DNA of 23,856 nt, taken from the NCBI GenBank assembly GCA_046349775.1, contig JAXMBS010000080.1, forward strand, positions 1 to 23,856, read 5' to 3'. Below the pieces are notes generated by a model. That model saw nothing but the letters and a program-made list of their open reading frames with translations, ran no database searches and was not told the origin of the DNA. This document shows positions 16,003 to 23,856 of the stretch, piece by piece; the first letter of the stretch is position 1, and each line of letters opens with the position of its first letter. The position numbers and the translations under genes were made by a program. This stretch comes from JAEUIG01 sp046349775. Lineage in GTDB: Bacteria > Planctomycetota > Planctomycetia > Planctomycetales > Planctomycetaceae.

Positions 16003-17283
16003 ATGACGGTTCCCGATGCAACTGAGCCAGGCGCACCCAGGCGGAGGAGCAGCATGATCATTGCAGTCACGGCGAACGGTTCCCCGCGGCATACAGGCGG
16101 TTATTCGAGATGGAGCGCGGTTCTTTGCCGGCGAAGTCATCGCGTCGAACGACGCGGCGCCATCGAGCCAAGGGTTGTCGTTCAGCCGCGACCTGAACAC
16201 GGGCACATTAATGAACGGCCAACGCTTTTTAATCGACCGGTCAGCGCTGGAACGCATCTGCTGTACCAGCTTCCGGACGACCTCGCGATCGAGCAACTGC
16301 GATTTATTGCGGGGAAGGGACAGTTGGCGTTGCTGAAGCTGACGGCTTTGCTTCGGTTTCTGCCTTGGACCGGCCGAGCACCGTAGGGCAGATGAAGCTC
16401 GACGGACAAAGGAGACTTCCGCGAAGACCGTCTCGGTGTCCGGGACAGGTGCGTGATACGGCAATTGCGCCTGCGGCTGCCGGTTTAACCGAATTGACGT
16501 CAATCTTGAATTCTTTTCAGATCACGGCGGCCATGACCAATCGATTAACGGTCAGCACCCGGTCGCGCTGACGTCCCGTCGCCTGCCGCGCAGCTTCTTG
16601 CGCGATAATGACGTCTGGCGGCGATCGTCATCGCCCAAGTCGTCCTGCTGCTGCACGAATACCTGGCTGCTATACGCCTGCACAGCCGGTCGATGCGACG
16701 ACTGGGCGAACTGAACGGCATTTCGTCCGGAGAAACATTCGCACGACACCGTTCGCACCCGCACTGCCTCTGACGTATTGCAATCGGAAATTGTCGAGAA
16801 CTCGGGTTGCCAGTAGGCGCGTCACTGGACGCCATTAAGCTAAACATGGAACAGAAACCGGTGACGAAAATACGCTTGCAAGCCTTTGCAGGGTATTTCC
16901 GGATTTCCGCAGCACTTCTGTTGTCCGGCTTTTGGAGTTACAGACGAGTCTCTCGCGCGTATGGCCGGCTTCCCTGGCCGGACGCGTTCGCCTACGCGCC
17001 CAACGACTGCGTCATTACCGACGCCAGTGAAGCTCCACGCTTGCGTCACCTCTACGACATCGCTCTCGACCGGACACAGATTACCGATCGCCAGCTCGTC
17101 GATCTGGCCCAGCTGCGGAACTCGAAAACCTGAAACGTACTGGTACCCAGGTGACGGATGCAGGAATTGCACCTGCAGCCAGCGACCACGACTCGGCGTC
17201 TCAATATCAACGACACGCGGTACCGCCCCCGCCGGCATCGCCGCGTTCAATCTGCTCACCCGGACTGCACCGTTGTCCGCTGA
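16003..17283 (+). pseudogene. Second LRR protein gene, broken by many frameshifts
   Basis: No frame is open for long, but LRR text appears in successive frames on the plus strand: DTAIAPAAAGLTELTS then LNSFQIT (about 16455-16525), a membrane-like segment RISAALLLSGFW (about 16900-16935), RLRHLYDIALDRTQITDRQLVDLAQLRN (in pieces, 17040-17120), then TQVTDAGIAP (about 17145-17170), and finally HPDCTVVR with a TGA at 17281-17283. The closing residues match the end of the intact LRR gene upstream (NPRCSIVR). The putative start ATG at 16003 is 10 nt after the upstream stop, but the first 350 bp are unrecognised, and the segment could include two genes. Either decayed or poorly sequenced. Confidence 0.55.
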
Positions 17284-17301
17284 TTTCCTGTGTGGGCCGA
17301 C

Positions 17302-17339
17302 AAAAAACTGTCCCGGACGCGGAACGCATCCGAGACAGT
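17302..17339 (-). terminator. Rho-independent terminator of the isocitrate dehydrogenase gene
   Basis: Read on the minus strand, ACTGTCTCGGATGCG, loop TTC, then CGCGTCCGGGACAGT form a 15-bp stem with two G-U pairs, followed by TTTTTT. On the plus strand the same pairs would be C-A mismatches, so the structure is selected for the minus transcript. It starts at the stop codon of the dehydrogenase (17339-17341). Confidence 0.85.
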
Positions 17340-18491
17340 CAAATCCCGATTCGCTTTTCACCACCGCGATACGCACGCATCTTCTTGCAGATCGCCGCGG
17401 CCATCTCCTGCAGTTCGACCGCCGTCGATCATTGCCGATTAGGCTTCATGTCGTAGGTGACGTCACCGCCCTCTACGCTTGATGCAGCCGACGGCCCCGT
17501 TCAGCTTCTCTGCGGCCGCTTTCTGTAGGAATAGTCGGGCATCGGTTTTGCGGAGAGGATCACGGCCGTGGGATTGACCTTGTTCTGCCTTCGCCGGAGG
17601 CGGAGCCGTTGCGTCGCTTCGAGGATCACGGTCGGTACCGATGTTGCGGCCAGACGACTCCCGGGCGCCGACGGAATGACGCACAGGTCGCTGAGGATGT
17701 CGCCCGCGCAGGTTTCCGGCGATGACGTCGTACAGCTCGGCTTCTGCGAGGGCTGCATACATGTTGTCGACCAGCCGCTCGTTGTAGTGCAGGTGGCTGC
17801 CGTCGCCGACGTTTTTCCGACAGCTCGGATCAGGTTTCTGTCCTGCGAGGTTGGCTGCTCGAACTTCGCGTAGCGATAGCCGCTGCAACGCGTCCTCGTC
17901 GTACCACAGCCGTCGGTGAACATGATGTTCATGCCGAACGGATGTGATCGTCTGACGGTCTTGACGGCGTAGTCGAAGGCGTAGTTCGATCTGCTTGCGT
18001 CCCTCGTAGGAGATCAGCGATCGACACGCCGGTCGTGTCCTCGCGGGTGCTGATCTTCTTGCGGTCAGCGAACTGGTTGATCTGCCTGATGAGCTGTACC
18101 GTCTTCGCCACCACCCGGCCTGAAGCCCTTGGCGTACAGGTCTTCCCGGTGTTCTCACGGACCAGATAGATCGGCGTTCGTCTTCGTAGTAGGAACGGAC
18201 CACTTGTAGCTCTTGCAGGGCCGCAGGCAGGCATAAAGGTTGAATTCCTGCCGCAGGTAGACGTTCCGCTGCGGAAGCCCTTGCGGTCGGCGTGGTGATC
18301 ATCGGCCCTTTGAGCGACTTGTTGCTGCGGATGGATTCGAGCACTGCGCGGCGGGCCAACGCTGCTTTTCGATCACCTCGTACGCATACCGCCGTCCAGG
18401 CGATCGCCGACGCCGTCGCCTCGACGCACTTCGAATTCTTCGACGATCTCCAGAAAGCGTGCCGTCCCCGGGAATCGGTGTCGTTGTACAT
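17339..18491 (-). pseudogene. icd: Isocitrate dehydrogenase (NAD(P)+), many frameshifts
   Basis: Reassembled from three minus-strand frames, this is a decarboxylating isocitrate dehydrogenase of about 380 residues, a citric acid cycle enzyme. In order: start at 18491, TPIPGDGT (about 18455-18478), VLESIRSNKSLKGP (18344-18303), LVRENTG (18165-18145, normally VRENTEDLYAG), ISTREDTTGVSI (18054-18019), NIMFTDG (about 17929-17909, normally NIMKFTDG), GDILSDL (17704-17684), NKVNPTAVILSAK (17584-17546) and a C-terminus ending KRIGI-stop at 17339. The ENT and NIM-FTDG blocks separate it from isopropylmalate dehydrogenase. Motif order and spacing are complete and an intact terminator follows. So many frameshifts in an essential-type gene suggest sequencing error rather than a dead gene. 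Confidence 0.8.
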
Positions 18492-19086
18492 CGATCTGCT
18501 CTCTGTCCTGCGATGGAAATCCACAAGAGGAGCGATCGTAGGGAATCACCTCGCCCCATCAAAGCGGCCGTCCAGCCATCCATATTCAGGGCGAGGAGGT
18601 GCCGGCACCCGGCAAATCCGCGGAGACCTTTGTCGGCTCTCCACCTCATCTCACGTCCAGGCTCGAGTCACAGCGGAGGACCGCCAATACCGGTCGTAAA
18701 ATGGAAGCTGCCGCGTAAGTACATGTACGGCGTCCACAACGCGATGCACGCCCCTCGCCGATTTGCTCCCAGGTGTCGCCTGTCCAGTCAGACCGCTCCC
18801 TCGTTTCGGATTCAGCGGCCATCTGCTGGATGAGTGCAGGAGATTCGGTCGCATCCGCAGCAATGGCAGGACGACGCTCAGGCCGAGCAGTGCAGGTACC
18901 GGTGTCCTGCACATGGCGACACGGGCGGGCGTGCCGTTACAGAATCCCGGCCTCGCGGCAGGCGCATTTCTGAACGCTCTGTGACTCGTCACTCGGCGAA
19001 TACTGCCTTTCAAGTCAGAAGGAACGCCGCCGGTCGGCGCGTACGCATCGGCTATCTGCGATCTGCTCTGCTATGGCGACGGCCCC
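18492..19086. other. Unassigned stretch in the indel-rich segment
   Basis: I cannot assign a product. Minus-strand frames carry fragments with some protein character (VPALLGLSVVLPLL, hydrophobic; GVHRVVDAVHVLTRQLPFYDRYW). The repeat at 19091-19127 resembles the start-proximal repeat at 9661, which hints that a minus-strand gene could begin at the ATG at 19089 and end before 18500. The frames are broken as in the flanking genes. Confidence 0.25.
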
Positions 19087-19090
19087 CATC

Positions 19091-19127
19091 ACCATCAACG
19101 ATAGTTCAGTGACCGTTGACGATAAAC
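19091..19127 (-). repeat. CCATYAACGATA-type repeat
   Basis: ACCATCAACGATA (19091-19103) and ACCGTTGACGATAAAC (19112-19127) are imperfect copies of the motif ACCATTAACGATAAAC found at 9663-9678 just before a start codon. Here it would lie upstream of a minus-strand gene. Confidence 0.4.
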
Positions 19128-19129
19128 GC

Positions 19130-20085
19130 TTTGACTGTTCTACCGACCGCGCACCATCTGCGGCGCCACGCTCGGCTGGTCGACCGTTGCTTTCCGCCGA
19201 AACCGCGGCCGCCGCGGCCAGGTCACCGACGTTCGCTCCAGCGGCAACAGCAGTCGCAACGGCATCACGACGCGAACGCGAGATGCTCGTCGGTAATCTC
19301 CAGTCCCATCAGGACCAGATTACCAGCAGCAGCGTGTCCAGCATATCGAACTGGTTGAGGCCGACTGGCGGCCATCGATCCGCTGCCGGCGGGCGATGCG
19401 CTTCACCAGCATCACCAGCCCTGCTGGTAGCGACTTGCGTCCCCGTGACGCCGGGCTGGTCGGCTTCACCAGCGAGAGAGCGCCGCGATTGACCAGTTGG
19501 TGCGGTTCAGATTGAGAAACCGTAACGTCGAAGATGGCGACCATGGCGTCGCAAATGGCAATCCGTCAGCGGCGGGCCGGGCATGATCGTATCGTTGATC
19601 CGTTGCCTCGATCAGCCCGGCGAGCGCTTCCGGCGAAGTTGCGTTTCCTCGTGAGGAGCTCTTGATCGGCAGCCCCTGCAGATCATCGTGGTCCGCGAGC
19701 CACTGATCGATGAACCGACTGCCGCGCATGGCCTATCCGCAACGGGGATCTCCGCGCGCCCGCGAGCGATCTCCAGGCCATCGCCAACAGAGCGTCCGCG
19801 ACAGCGCCGCCCGAACCGCCGCTGAACGTGGCTACACCCCGGCCTGGACAATGTCCTCGGCAAGCGGCGCGCCGACTTCCTCGATGTAGCGATCGCCCGG
19901 TCGGATCGCCGCACGAGTCCGGCGGCCGCGACGACGACGGTGATGCCCAGCTTTCGCCGCCGATCCGCGCCGCAGGAGTCGACACCCAGGCGTATGACCC
20001 GTTGGGTGACCCACCTCTGGCCGCTGGTCAATTCGGCACACCGCACATCAAACAGCCGACCACCGATGACCATTTCATTCGCCAT
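19130..20085 (-). pseudogene. Probable LRR-type protein gene, minus strand, frameshifted
   Basis: Starts at the ATG at 20085 (MANEMVIGGRLFDVRC), 66 bp from the divergent DUF1501 start. Successive minus frames carry KLGITVVVAAAGLV (a possible membrane segment), RYIEEVGAPLAEDIVQAGV, FIDQWLADHDDLQGLPI, SPEALAGLIEAT, LRFLNLNRTN, VTGTQV, AGLVMLVKRI and LVLMGLEITDEHLAF. The last group resembles the LRR units of the two LRR genes upstream in the window. The call is by eye from broken frames and could be wrong. The extent at the 3' end is uncertain. Its coding strand matches isocitrate dehydrogenase, so the two may be co-transcribed. Confidence 0.35.
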
Positions 20086-20151
20086 TGCTTCGCCAGGATT
20101 CGCGACTTACATTAGCCGGAGTTGATGCGTTCGATTGCGGAGATCTCCGCC

Positions 20152-21512
20152 ATGCTGTCCATCGCCGGCCCAACGTCGCGGTACTGCGACGGAATTTCGC
20201 GCCGCACCTGCCTGCAGATCGGCAGTCTCGCCTTCGGCGGTCTGGCCCTGCCGGAAATTCTGCGCCGCCAGGCTCAGCGGCGACAGCGAAGCCGATCAAG
20301 GGGGTCATCATGATCCTCCTGCCCGGAGGACCGACGCACATCGACACGTTCGATCTCAAGCCGGATGCTCCAACCGAGATTCGCGGCGAATTCCAGCCCA
20401 TTCCCACGAACGTCGACGGGATGCAGATCTGCGGGTGCTGCCGCTCTCCGTCTGGCCGACAAGTTCGCGGTTGTCCGCTCGCTTTGTTGGATTTGTGGAA
20501 GACCATAACACGCACTGGTGCACGACCAGTTGGTCGCACGCGTCCAGATTCGTCGCCGCTGATCCACGGATTCCCCGGCGGCTGGCCGTCGCTGGGCATG
20601 ATCCTCTCCACCAAGCTCGGCCCGCGTGGTGGTCCCGACCTGCATCGACCTGACGCCGGTCGATCCGAGCACGATTCGTGCTCCGCTCGCCCCGGCCGGC
20701 TTTCTCGGGCCGGCCCGCCGGCTTCGAAACGCAGGCGGTCGACCGCGCAATATCGCGGCAGGAGTCACAGCCGATCGCGGCGGACCGCCGAGGCGCTGCT
20801 CGCCAGTTTCGACGGGTTCCGCCGCAGCGTGGAACGCACGGAAACTCCGACGGAATCGACGAATTCGCATCGCCAGGCGCTGGCCATGCCGACTTCGCCC
20901 CGGCCTGTCCGAAGCGCGGACCTGAGCGCGAAGACCCACCGTCCGCGCGCCAGCGCTGGACTCGATCACCGCTGTCGACGACCCGGCGGCAAGACGTACC
21001 TCGATCAGTTCCTGTCGCGCGGCGTGCGATTGAAGCCGGGCACGCTGCGTTACTCTCGCGTTCTGCCGCCATCCCTTCGGGCGCATGATGCGGCGATTAC
21101 AACTGGGACTGGCACAAAGACTGTTTCAACGAAACGCGCCGACGCGCTGCCGCTGCGTGTTGGTCTGTCCGCGCTTGCTCACCGACCTGGACGGCGCGGA
21201 CTGCTGGATGACGTCGCGATTGTCATGTGGGGAGAATTCGGCCTCCCCGAAGATCAACAGCGCGCCGGACGCGACCACTGGCCCGCGCGTCGGTACCGCC
21301 GTTGCCGGCGGCGATGCACCGGCCAGTTCATCGGCTCCACCACACGCTGGGCGGAAGAGCCGCTCAACCGCCCGGTCCACTTCCGCGAGGTCTTCGCGAC
21401 GCTGTATGAGCAGCTGGGCCTGGACGTCGCGACGCCGCAACGGCCGACTTTACTCGCCGGCCGGCCGCAGTACCTTGTCGGCGACCATCGGCCGTTGCCG
21501 GAGCTGGCTTGA
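20152..21512 (+). pseudogene. DUF1501 protein (sulfatase-like fold, Tat-exported), many frameshifts
   Basis: A planctomycete-type DUF1501 gene of normal length (about 455-470 residues) reads across all three plus frames. The N-terminus is MLSIAGPTSRYCDGISRRTC, with twin arginines (SRRTCLQ) and a hydrophobic stretch GSLAFGGLALP, a Tat-type leader. Next come GVIMILLPGGPTHIDTFDLK, GEFQPIPTNVDGMQICG, LADKFAVVRS, GFVEDHNTHWCTTSW, FPGGWPSLGMILSTKLGPRGG, IDLTPVDPSTIRAPLAPAGF, FDGFRRSVERTETP, LLDDVAIVMWGEFG, TGQFIGSTTRWAEEPL, FREVFATLYEQLGLDV and GRPQYLVGDHRPLPELA-stop. I count at least eight frame changes in 1.36 kb, yet every family block is present in order. The family is often encoded beside PSD1/DUF1549 cytochrome genes; none is visible here. 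The function is unknown, probably extracytoplasmic hydrolysis. Confidence 0.8.
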
Positions 21513-21561
21513 TGTGCGTCTGAGCCGGAAGCGTCGGCGCTGCGGAGCATTCGGCGTTTGG

Positions 21562-22209
21562 TTAGTGGCGCAATTTCGCCTTCGCGAGCAGTTCGCCAAG
21601 TGCTCGCGCGCGCAGCCCACGGTACTCGGACTTCACGATCCGCTCGACGAAGACATCCGCCGCCCCCTGCAACCCATAACCGCCGGCTTTGCCCCGCGGT
21701 TCTTCCGTGGCGATGTACCAGTCGAGCCACCGCTCCCCATCGCTGCCAAACGTGACCTCCGATTTCACGATCCGCTCGACGATCGAGCTGTCCGGCAATC
21801 GCAGGCAGACTGCCGTCAGTGCTGCGTGTGTCCGGCCGAAGTAGTACTCCCGAAACCACTCCCGCACGACGTCGGGCCACGTGGCGTCCTCCGGCGGCTG
21901 CCCCAGGACGACCGGGTTTCCAGCCGCATCGCGCGCCACGATCACCGTATCGGCGGTCAGGATGGCGCGCCCTGCACAGCCCGGCTGCGCGGCGACGTCC
22001 GCGTTCTTTGTCCGCGCAATCTCCGCCAGCCGCTGTTCAATCTCCACCTCGGTCTGCAAATCATCGAACCCCGCCTCGGTCGATTCCAGCGGCGCTCGCA
22101 CTTCGATCTGCTCGCGCGGAATCAGCAGCGACAGCAACTCCAGCCGCCGCGGCGACCGCGATCCGAGGATCAACTTATTCCCGGTGCCAGGCATAATCAG
22201 ACTCTTCAA
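21562..22209 (-). CDS. maf: Maf-family nucleotide pyrophosphatase
   Basis: A 215-residue Maf/HAM1-superfamily protein. Relatives hydrolyse dTTP, UTP or modified nucleotides to monophosphates and are linked to septum control and house-cleaning. The N-terminal phosphate loop is LGSRSPRRLELLSLL (15-29). The catalytic Asp lies in ADTVI (Asp87), and the substrate-site block is ATEEPRGKAGGYGLQG (167-182), a variant of the usual EP-x-GKAG-x-YGIQG. The C-terminus VFVERIVKSEYRG resembles the family ending before the GLP motif, but GLP itself is absent. Within the gene, the peptide VERIVKSE occurs twice (144-151 and 188-195), encoded by a near-identical 26-bp repeat. Start 22209 or 22194 (GTG/ATG choice not resolved; ATG in both). 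Convergent with the DUF1501 gene. Confidence 0.9.
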   Translation of the reverse strand: MKSLIMPGTGNKLILGSRSPRRLELLSLLIPREQIEVRAPLESTEAGFDDLQTEVEIEQRLAEIARTKNADVAAQPGCAGRAILTADTVIVARDAAGNPVVLGQPPEDATWPDVVREWFREYYFGRTHAALTAVCLRLPDSSIVERIVKSEVTFGSDGERWLDWYIATEEPRGKAGGYGLQGAADVFVERIVKSEYRGLRARALGELLAKAKLRH

Positions 22210-22253
22210 CCAACCGCGTGGAATACCGTGTGAGCGCTGTCCACAATCTGCGG

Positions 22254-22430
22254 TCCGAACAATTGAAAAAACGACGGCACGCAGATTCCGCAGATTCCAA
22301 ACATTGACGCAGACGGGTTAGACATCTCAACACACGATGGTCAGACCGAAAGCACGCAAAATGTCGCTACGAGAGGCCGAGTATATGATCTGCGCAAATC
22401 TCTTGAATCCGCGTCACCTGCGTTCCGCTA
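22254..22430 (+). repeat. Dispersed CTGCG / GCAGATTCC repeat-rich leader
   Basis: The spacer between maf and the DUF2071 gene contains short repeated words: GCAGATTCCGCAGATTCC, AACATTGACGCAGACGG, ATCTGCGCAAATCTC and TGAATCCGCG. They form a degenerate, AT-enriched stretch of about 180 bp leading into the heptamer tract at 22436. No gene is seen in it. Confidence 0.4.
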
Positions 22431-22435
22431 CTCTT

Positions 22436-22468
22436 TTTCGGATTTCGACATTCGGATTTCGGATTTCC
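22436..22468 (+). repeat. Heptamer tandem repeat (TTTCGGA) leader before start codon
   Basis: TTTCGGA (22436), TTTCGACA (22443), TTCGGA (22451), TTTCGGA (22457) and TTTCC (22464) run in tandem and end 16 nt before the ATG at 22485. The same heptamer and the same truncated TTTCC end occur at 9689-9725, before an unrelated gene. There is no Shine-Dalgarno. Confidence 0.75.
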
Positions 22469-22484
22469 ACCGCAGTCCACTGAA

Positions 22485-23240
22485 ATGCCCGCTCCCACCC
22501 ACGCCCAGCGACTCGCCGCACGCGAAATGCCGGCGCAGCGCCTGTGGATGCACCACACCTGGCGCGACCTCTTGTTCGTCCACTGGCGGTGCGAGCCGGG
22601 CGTGATCCAGCAGACGCTCCCTCCGGATCTGACGGTGGACACCTTCGACGGCGCCGCGTGGGTCGGCATCGTCCCCTTCCGGATGTGCGATATCCGCCCG
22701 ATCGGTTGCCCGCCGCTGCCGCTGGTCTCGAACTTTCTCGAGCTCAACGTCCGCACATATGCGTACGATCGCACCGGGCGTCCCGGCGTCTGGTTCTATT
22801 CACTCGACGCCAATTCCTGGCCGGCCGTCCTCGGCGCCCGCGCGACTTACCATCTCCCGTACCACTGGGCGCGGATGTCGTTCGCGCGCGACGCCGCGAG
22901 CGGCCGCATCAGGTACGGCTCACACCGGCGTCACTCCGCCGCTGATGTCGCCACACACTTCGAATACACGCACCACGGCCCGACCCGCGCCGCCCATGAT
23001 CCGGCGTCGCTCGATTTCTTTCTCATCGAGCGGTACGACCTGTTCGCCGTCCGCAACAACGTGCTCTATTCCGGCCGCGTCCACCACGCCCCCTATGAGA
23101 AGTCCGCCGCTCAACTCATGTGTTGGGACATGCACATGCTCGACCTCAACCGCTTGCCAATTCCCACCCGCCCTCCCGACCACGTCGCCTATTCACCCGG
23201 CGTGACCGTCCAGGTGTTCGGCCTGCACCCGGTGGGTTGA
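22485..23240 (+). CDS. DUF2071/YqjF-family protein
   Basis: A 251-residue member of the YqjF (DUF2071, acetoacetate-decarboxylase-like fold) family. Diagnostic blocks are the N-terminal WRDLLFVHWRCEPGVIQQTLP (in two parts around residues 26-46), LTVDTFDGAAWVGIVPFRMC (about 49-68), PLPLVSNFLELNVRTYAY (about 77-94), GVWFYSLDANSWPAVLGAR (about 101-119) and LIERYDLFAVRNNVLYSGRVHHAPY (about 181-205). Order and length are normal. There is no signal peptide. The biochemical role of the family is unknown. It has no Shine-Dalgarno and is led by a heptamer repeat. The next gene starts 67 bp downstream on the same strand. Confidence 0.85.
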   Translation: MPAPTHAQRLAAREMPAQRLWMHHTWRDLLFVHWRCEPGVIQQTLPPDLTVDTFDGAAWVGIVPFRMCDIRPIGCPPLPLVSNFLELNVRTYAYDRTGRPGVWFYSLDANSWPAVLGARATYHLPYHWARMSFARDAASGRIRYGSHRRHSAADVATHFEYTHHGPTRAAHDPASLDFFLIERYDLFAVRNNVLYSGRVHHAPYEKSAAQLMCWDMHMLDLNRLPIPTRPPDHVAYSPGVTVQVFGLHPVG

Positions 23241-23277
23241 ACGTTCCCGCGGAATACCACAAGCTGTGAACTGCAGA

Positions 23278-23304
23278 GGATTCAGGCGTCGGGATTCAGG
23301 ATTC
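23278..23304 (+). repeat. GGATTCAGG repeat before start codon
   Basis: GGATTCAGG (23278-23286) and GGATTCAGG (23292-23300), with a third GGATTC overlapping the second, end 3 nt before the ATG at 23308. AGGA inside the last copy could serve as a weak ribosome binding site. Confidence 0.6.
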
Positions 23305-23307
23305 CGT

Positions 23308-23856
23308 ATGTACGACTACTCGGCCGCGTTTCAGGCTGGCCTCCCGTACGAGGCATTTCTTGCCAAGTACGCCACGCCAGATCAGCGCGCGCGCTGGAAC
23401 GATTTTCACAGATCGATTTCTCTGACCCCCGCGCAAAAGGTGCTGCTGGCGTCCTGGACCCGCGATATGCAGGTCCTCGTGCTCGCCGGCGCCTGGTGCG
23501 GCGATTGCGTCAACCAGTGCCCGATGTTCGAACACTTCGCCGCCGTTTCGCCGCGGGTCCAGATCCGCTACCGCGACCGCGATGACGACGCTCAACTCAC
23601 CGGCGAGCTGCAAACGTGCGGCGGCGCCCGCGTCCCGGCCGTGGTGTTCCTTAGCGAGGACGGCAAGTTCTGCGGCCGCGCCGGCGATCGCACGCTTGCC
23701 AAGTACCGCAGCCTTGTAAGCACGCTCGGTGGCGCCGCGTGCTCTACGGGCCTGAACACCGACCAGTCCCTCACCGAACAGGTCCTCCAGGACTGGCTGG
23801 ATGAATTCGAACGCATCCAGTGGATGCTCCGCACTTCGTCCCGCCTCCGCCAACTC
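23308..23856 (+). CDS. Thioredoxin-family protein, cut by right edge
   Basis: The frame is open from the ATG at 23308 to the window end (183 codons, no stop). The product begins MYDYSAAFQAGLPYEAFLAK, has a helical N-terminal extension of about 55 residues, then a thioredoxin-like fold: strand QVLVLAGAW, active site WCGDCVNQCP (Cys64 and Cys67 of CGDC), a second strand around QIRYRDRDDD, and the cis-proline loop ARVPAVVFL. CGDC in place of CGPC is common in a bacterial group of thioredoxin-like proteins of about 190 residues. There is no signal peptide, so it is probably cytoplasmic, and its redox partner is unknown. A further Cys lies at 71 and others toward the C-terminus. The stop should lie shortly beyond the edge. 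Confidence 0.8.
   Translation, partial: MYDYSAAFQAGLPYEAFLAKYATPDQRARWNDFHRSISLTPAQKVLLASWTRDMQVLVLAGAWCGDCVNQCPMFEHFAAVSPRVQIRYRDRDDDAQLTGELQTCGGARVPAVVFLSEDGKFCGRAGDRTLAKYRSLVSTLGGAACSTGLNTDQSLTEQVLQDWLDEFERIQWMLRTSSRLRQL

Noticed and set aside
20274..21086. 270-residue minus-strand frame across DUF1501
   Set aside because: DUF1501 motifs are on the plus strand in all three frames. The minus translation has none.
16003..21512. Region read as a non-coding or mobile island
   Set aside because: Frame-hopping protein motifs show ordinary chromosomal genes; no transposase, integrase or terminal repeats were seen.
21085..22233. 382-residue plus-strand frame
   Set aside because: It starts in one frame of the broken DUF1501 gene and continues antisense to maf. 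The maf protein is clearly the real product there.

Overview
The window is high-GC and gene-dense. It looks like a planctomycete chromosome, probably of the order Planctomycetales. The evidence is the gene content: a DUF1501 protein with a twin-arginine leader, short membrane-anchored leucine-rich-repeat (LRR) proteins, a YacP-like NYN nuclease followed by a DUF3634-like membrane protein, and a tandem pair of membrane-anchored von Willebrand A (vWA) proteins. I see no rRNA, tRNA, CRISPR, prophage or insertion sequence. This assignment is an inference from families, not from a marker gene.

Layout. 1-370 is the 3' end of a short-chain dehydrogenase (SDR). 553-1482 (minus) is a lysophospholipase-like alpha/beta hydrolase. 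1931-6028 holds two tandem paralogous vWA proteins. 6242-7315 holds the YacP-like gene, which is frameshifted, and the separate DUF3634-like gene; in the raw sequence they read as one false fusion. 7457-8602 (minus) is a sigma-54 activator without a receiver domain, divergent from two SDR genes (8817-9590, and 9726-10485 with one frameshift). 10506-14861 (minus) carries an RND/MMPL exporter, a YpfJ-type zinc metallopeptidase and an unknown small protein. 15222-15992 is an intact LRR protein.

16.0-21.5 kb looks empty to an ORF finder but is not. Protein fragments that hop between frames reveal a second LRR gene (plus), an isocitrate dehydrogenase (minus, followed by a good intrinsic terminator), probably a third LRR-type gene (minus) and a full-length DUF1501 gene (plus). 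Genes on both strands are broken by many small indels while protein motifs and overall lengths survive. I favour a low-quality or unpolished stretch of sequence over true gene decay. After it come a Maf-family nucleotide pyrophosphatase (minus), a DUF2071/YqjF protein and a thioredoxin-like protein cut by the right edge.

The most unusual signals are non-coding. Several genes (6242, 7019, 9726, 22485, 23308) lack a clear or strong Shine-Dalgarno site and instead have short tandem or dispersed AT-rich repeats abutting the start codon. A second repeat, with core GCCTTCAGG, sits 2-4 nt after two stop codons. The vWA pair is the best candidate for an uncharacterised protein system; its function cannot be read from the sequence.
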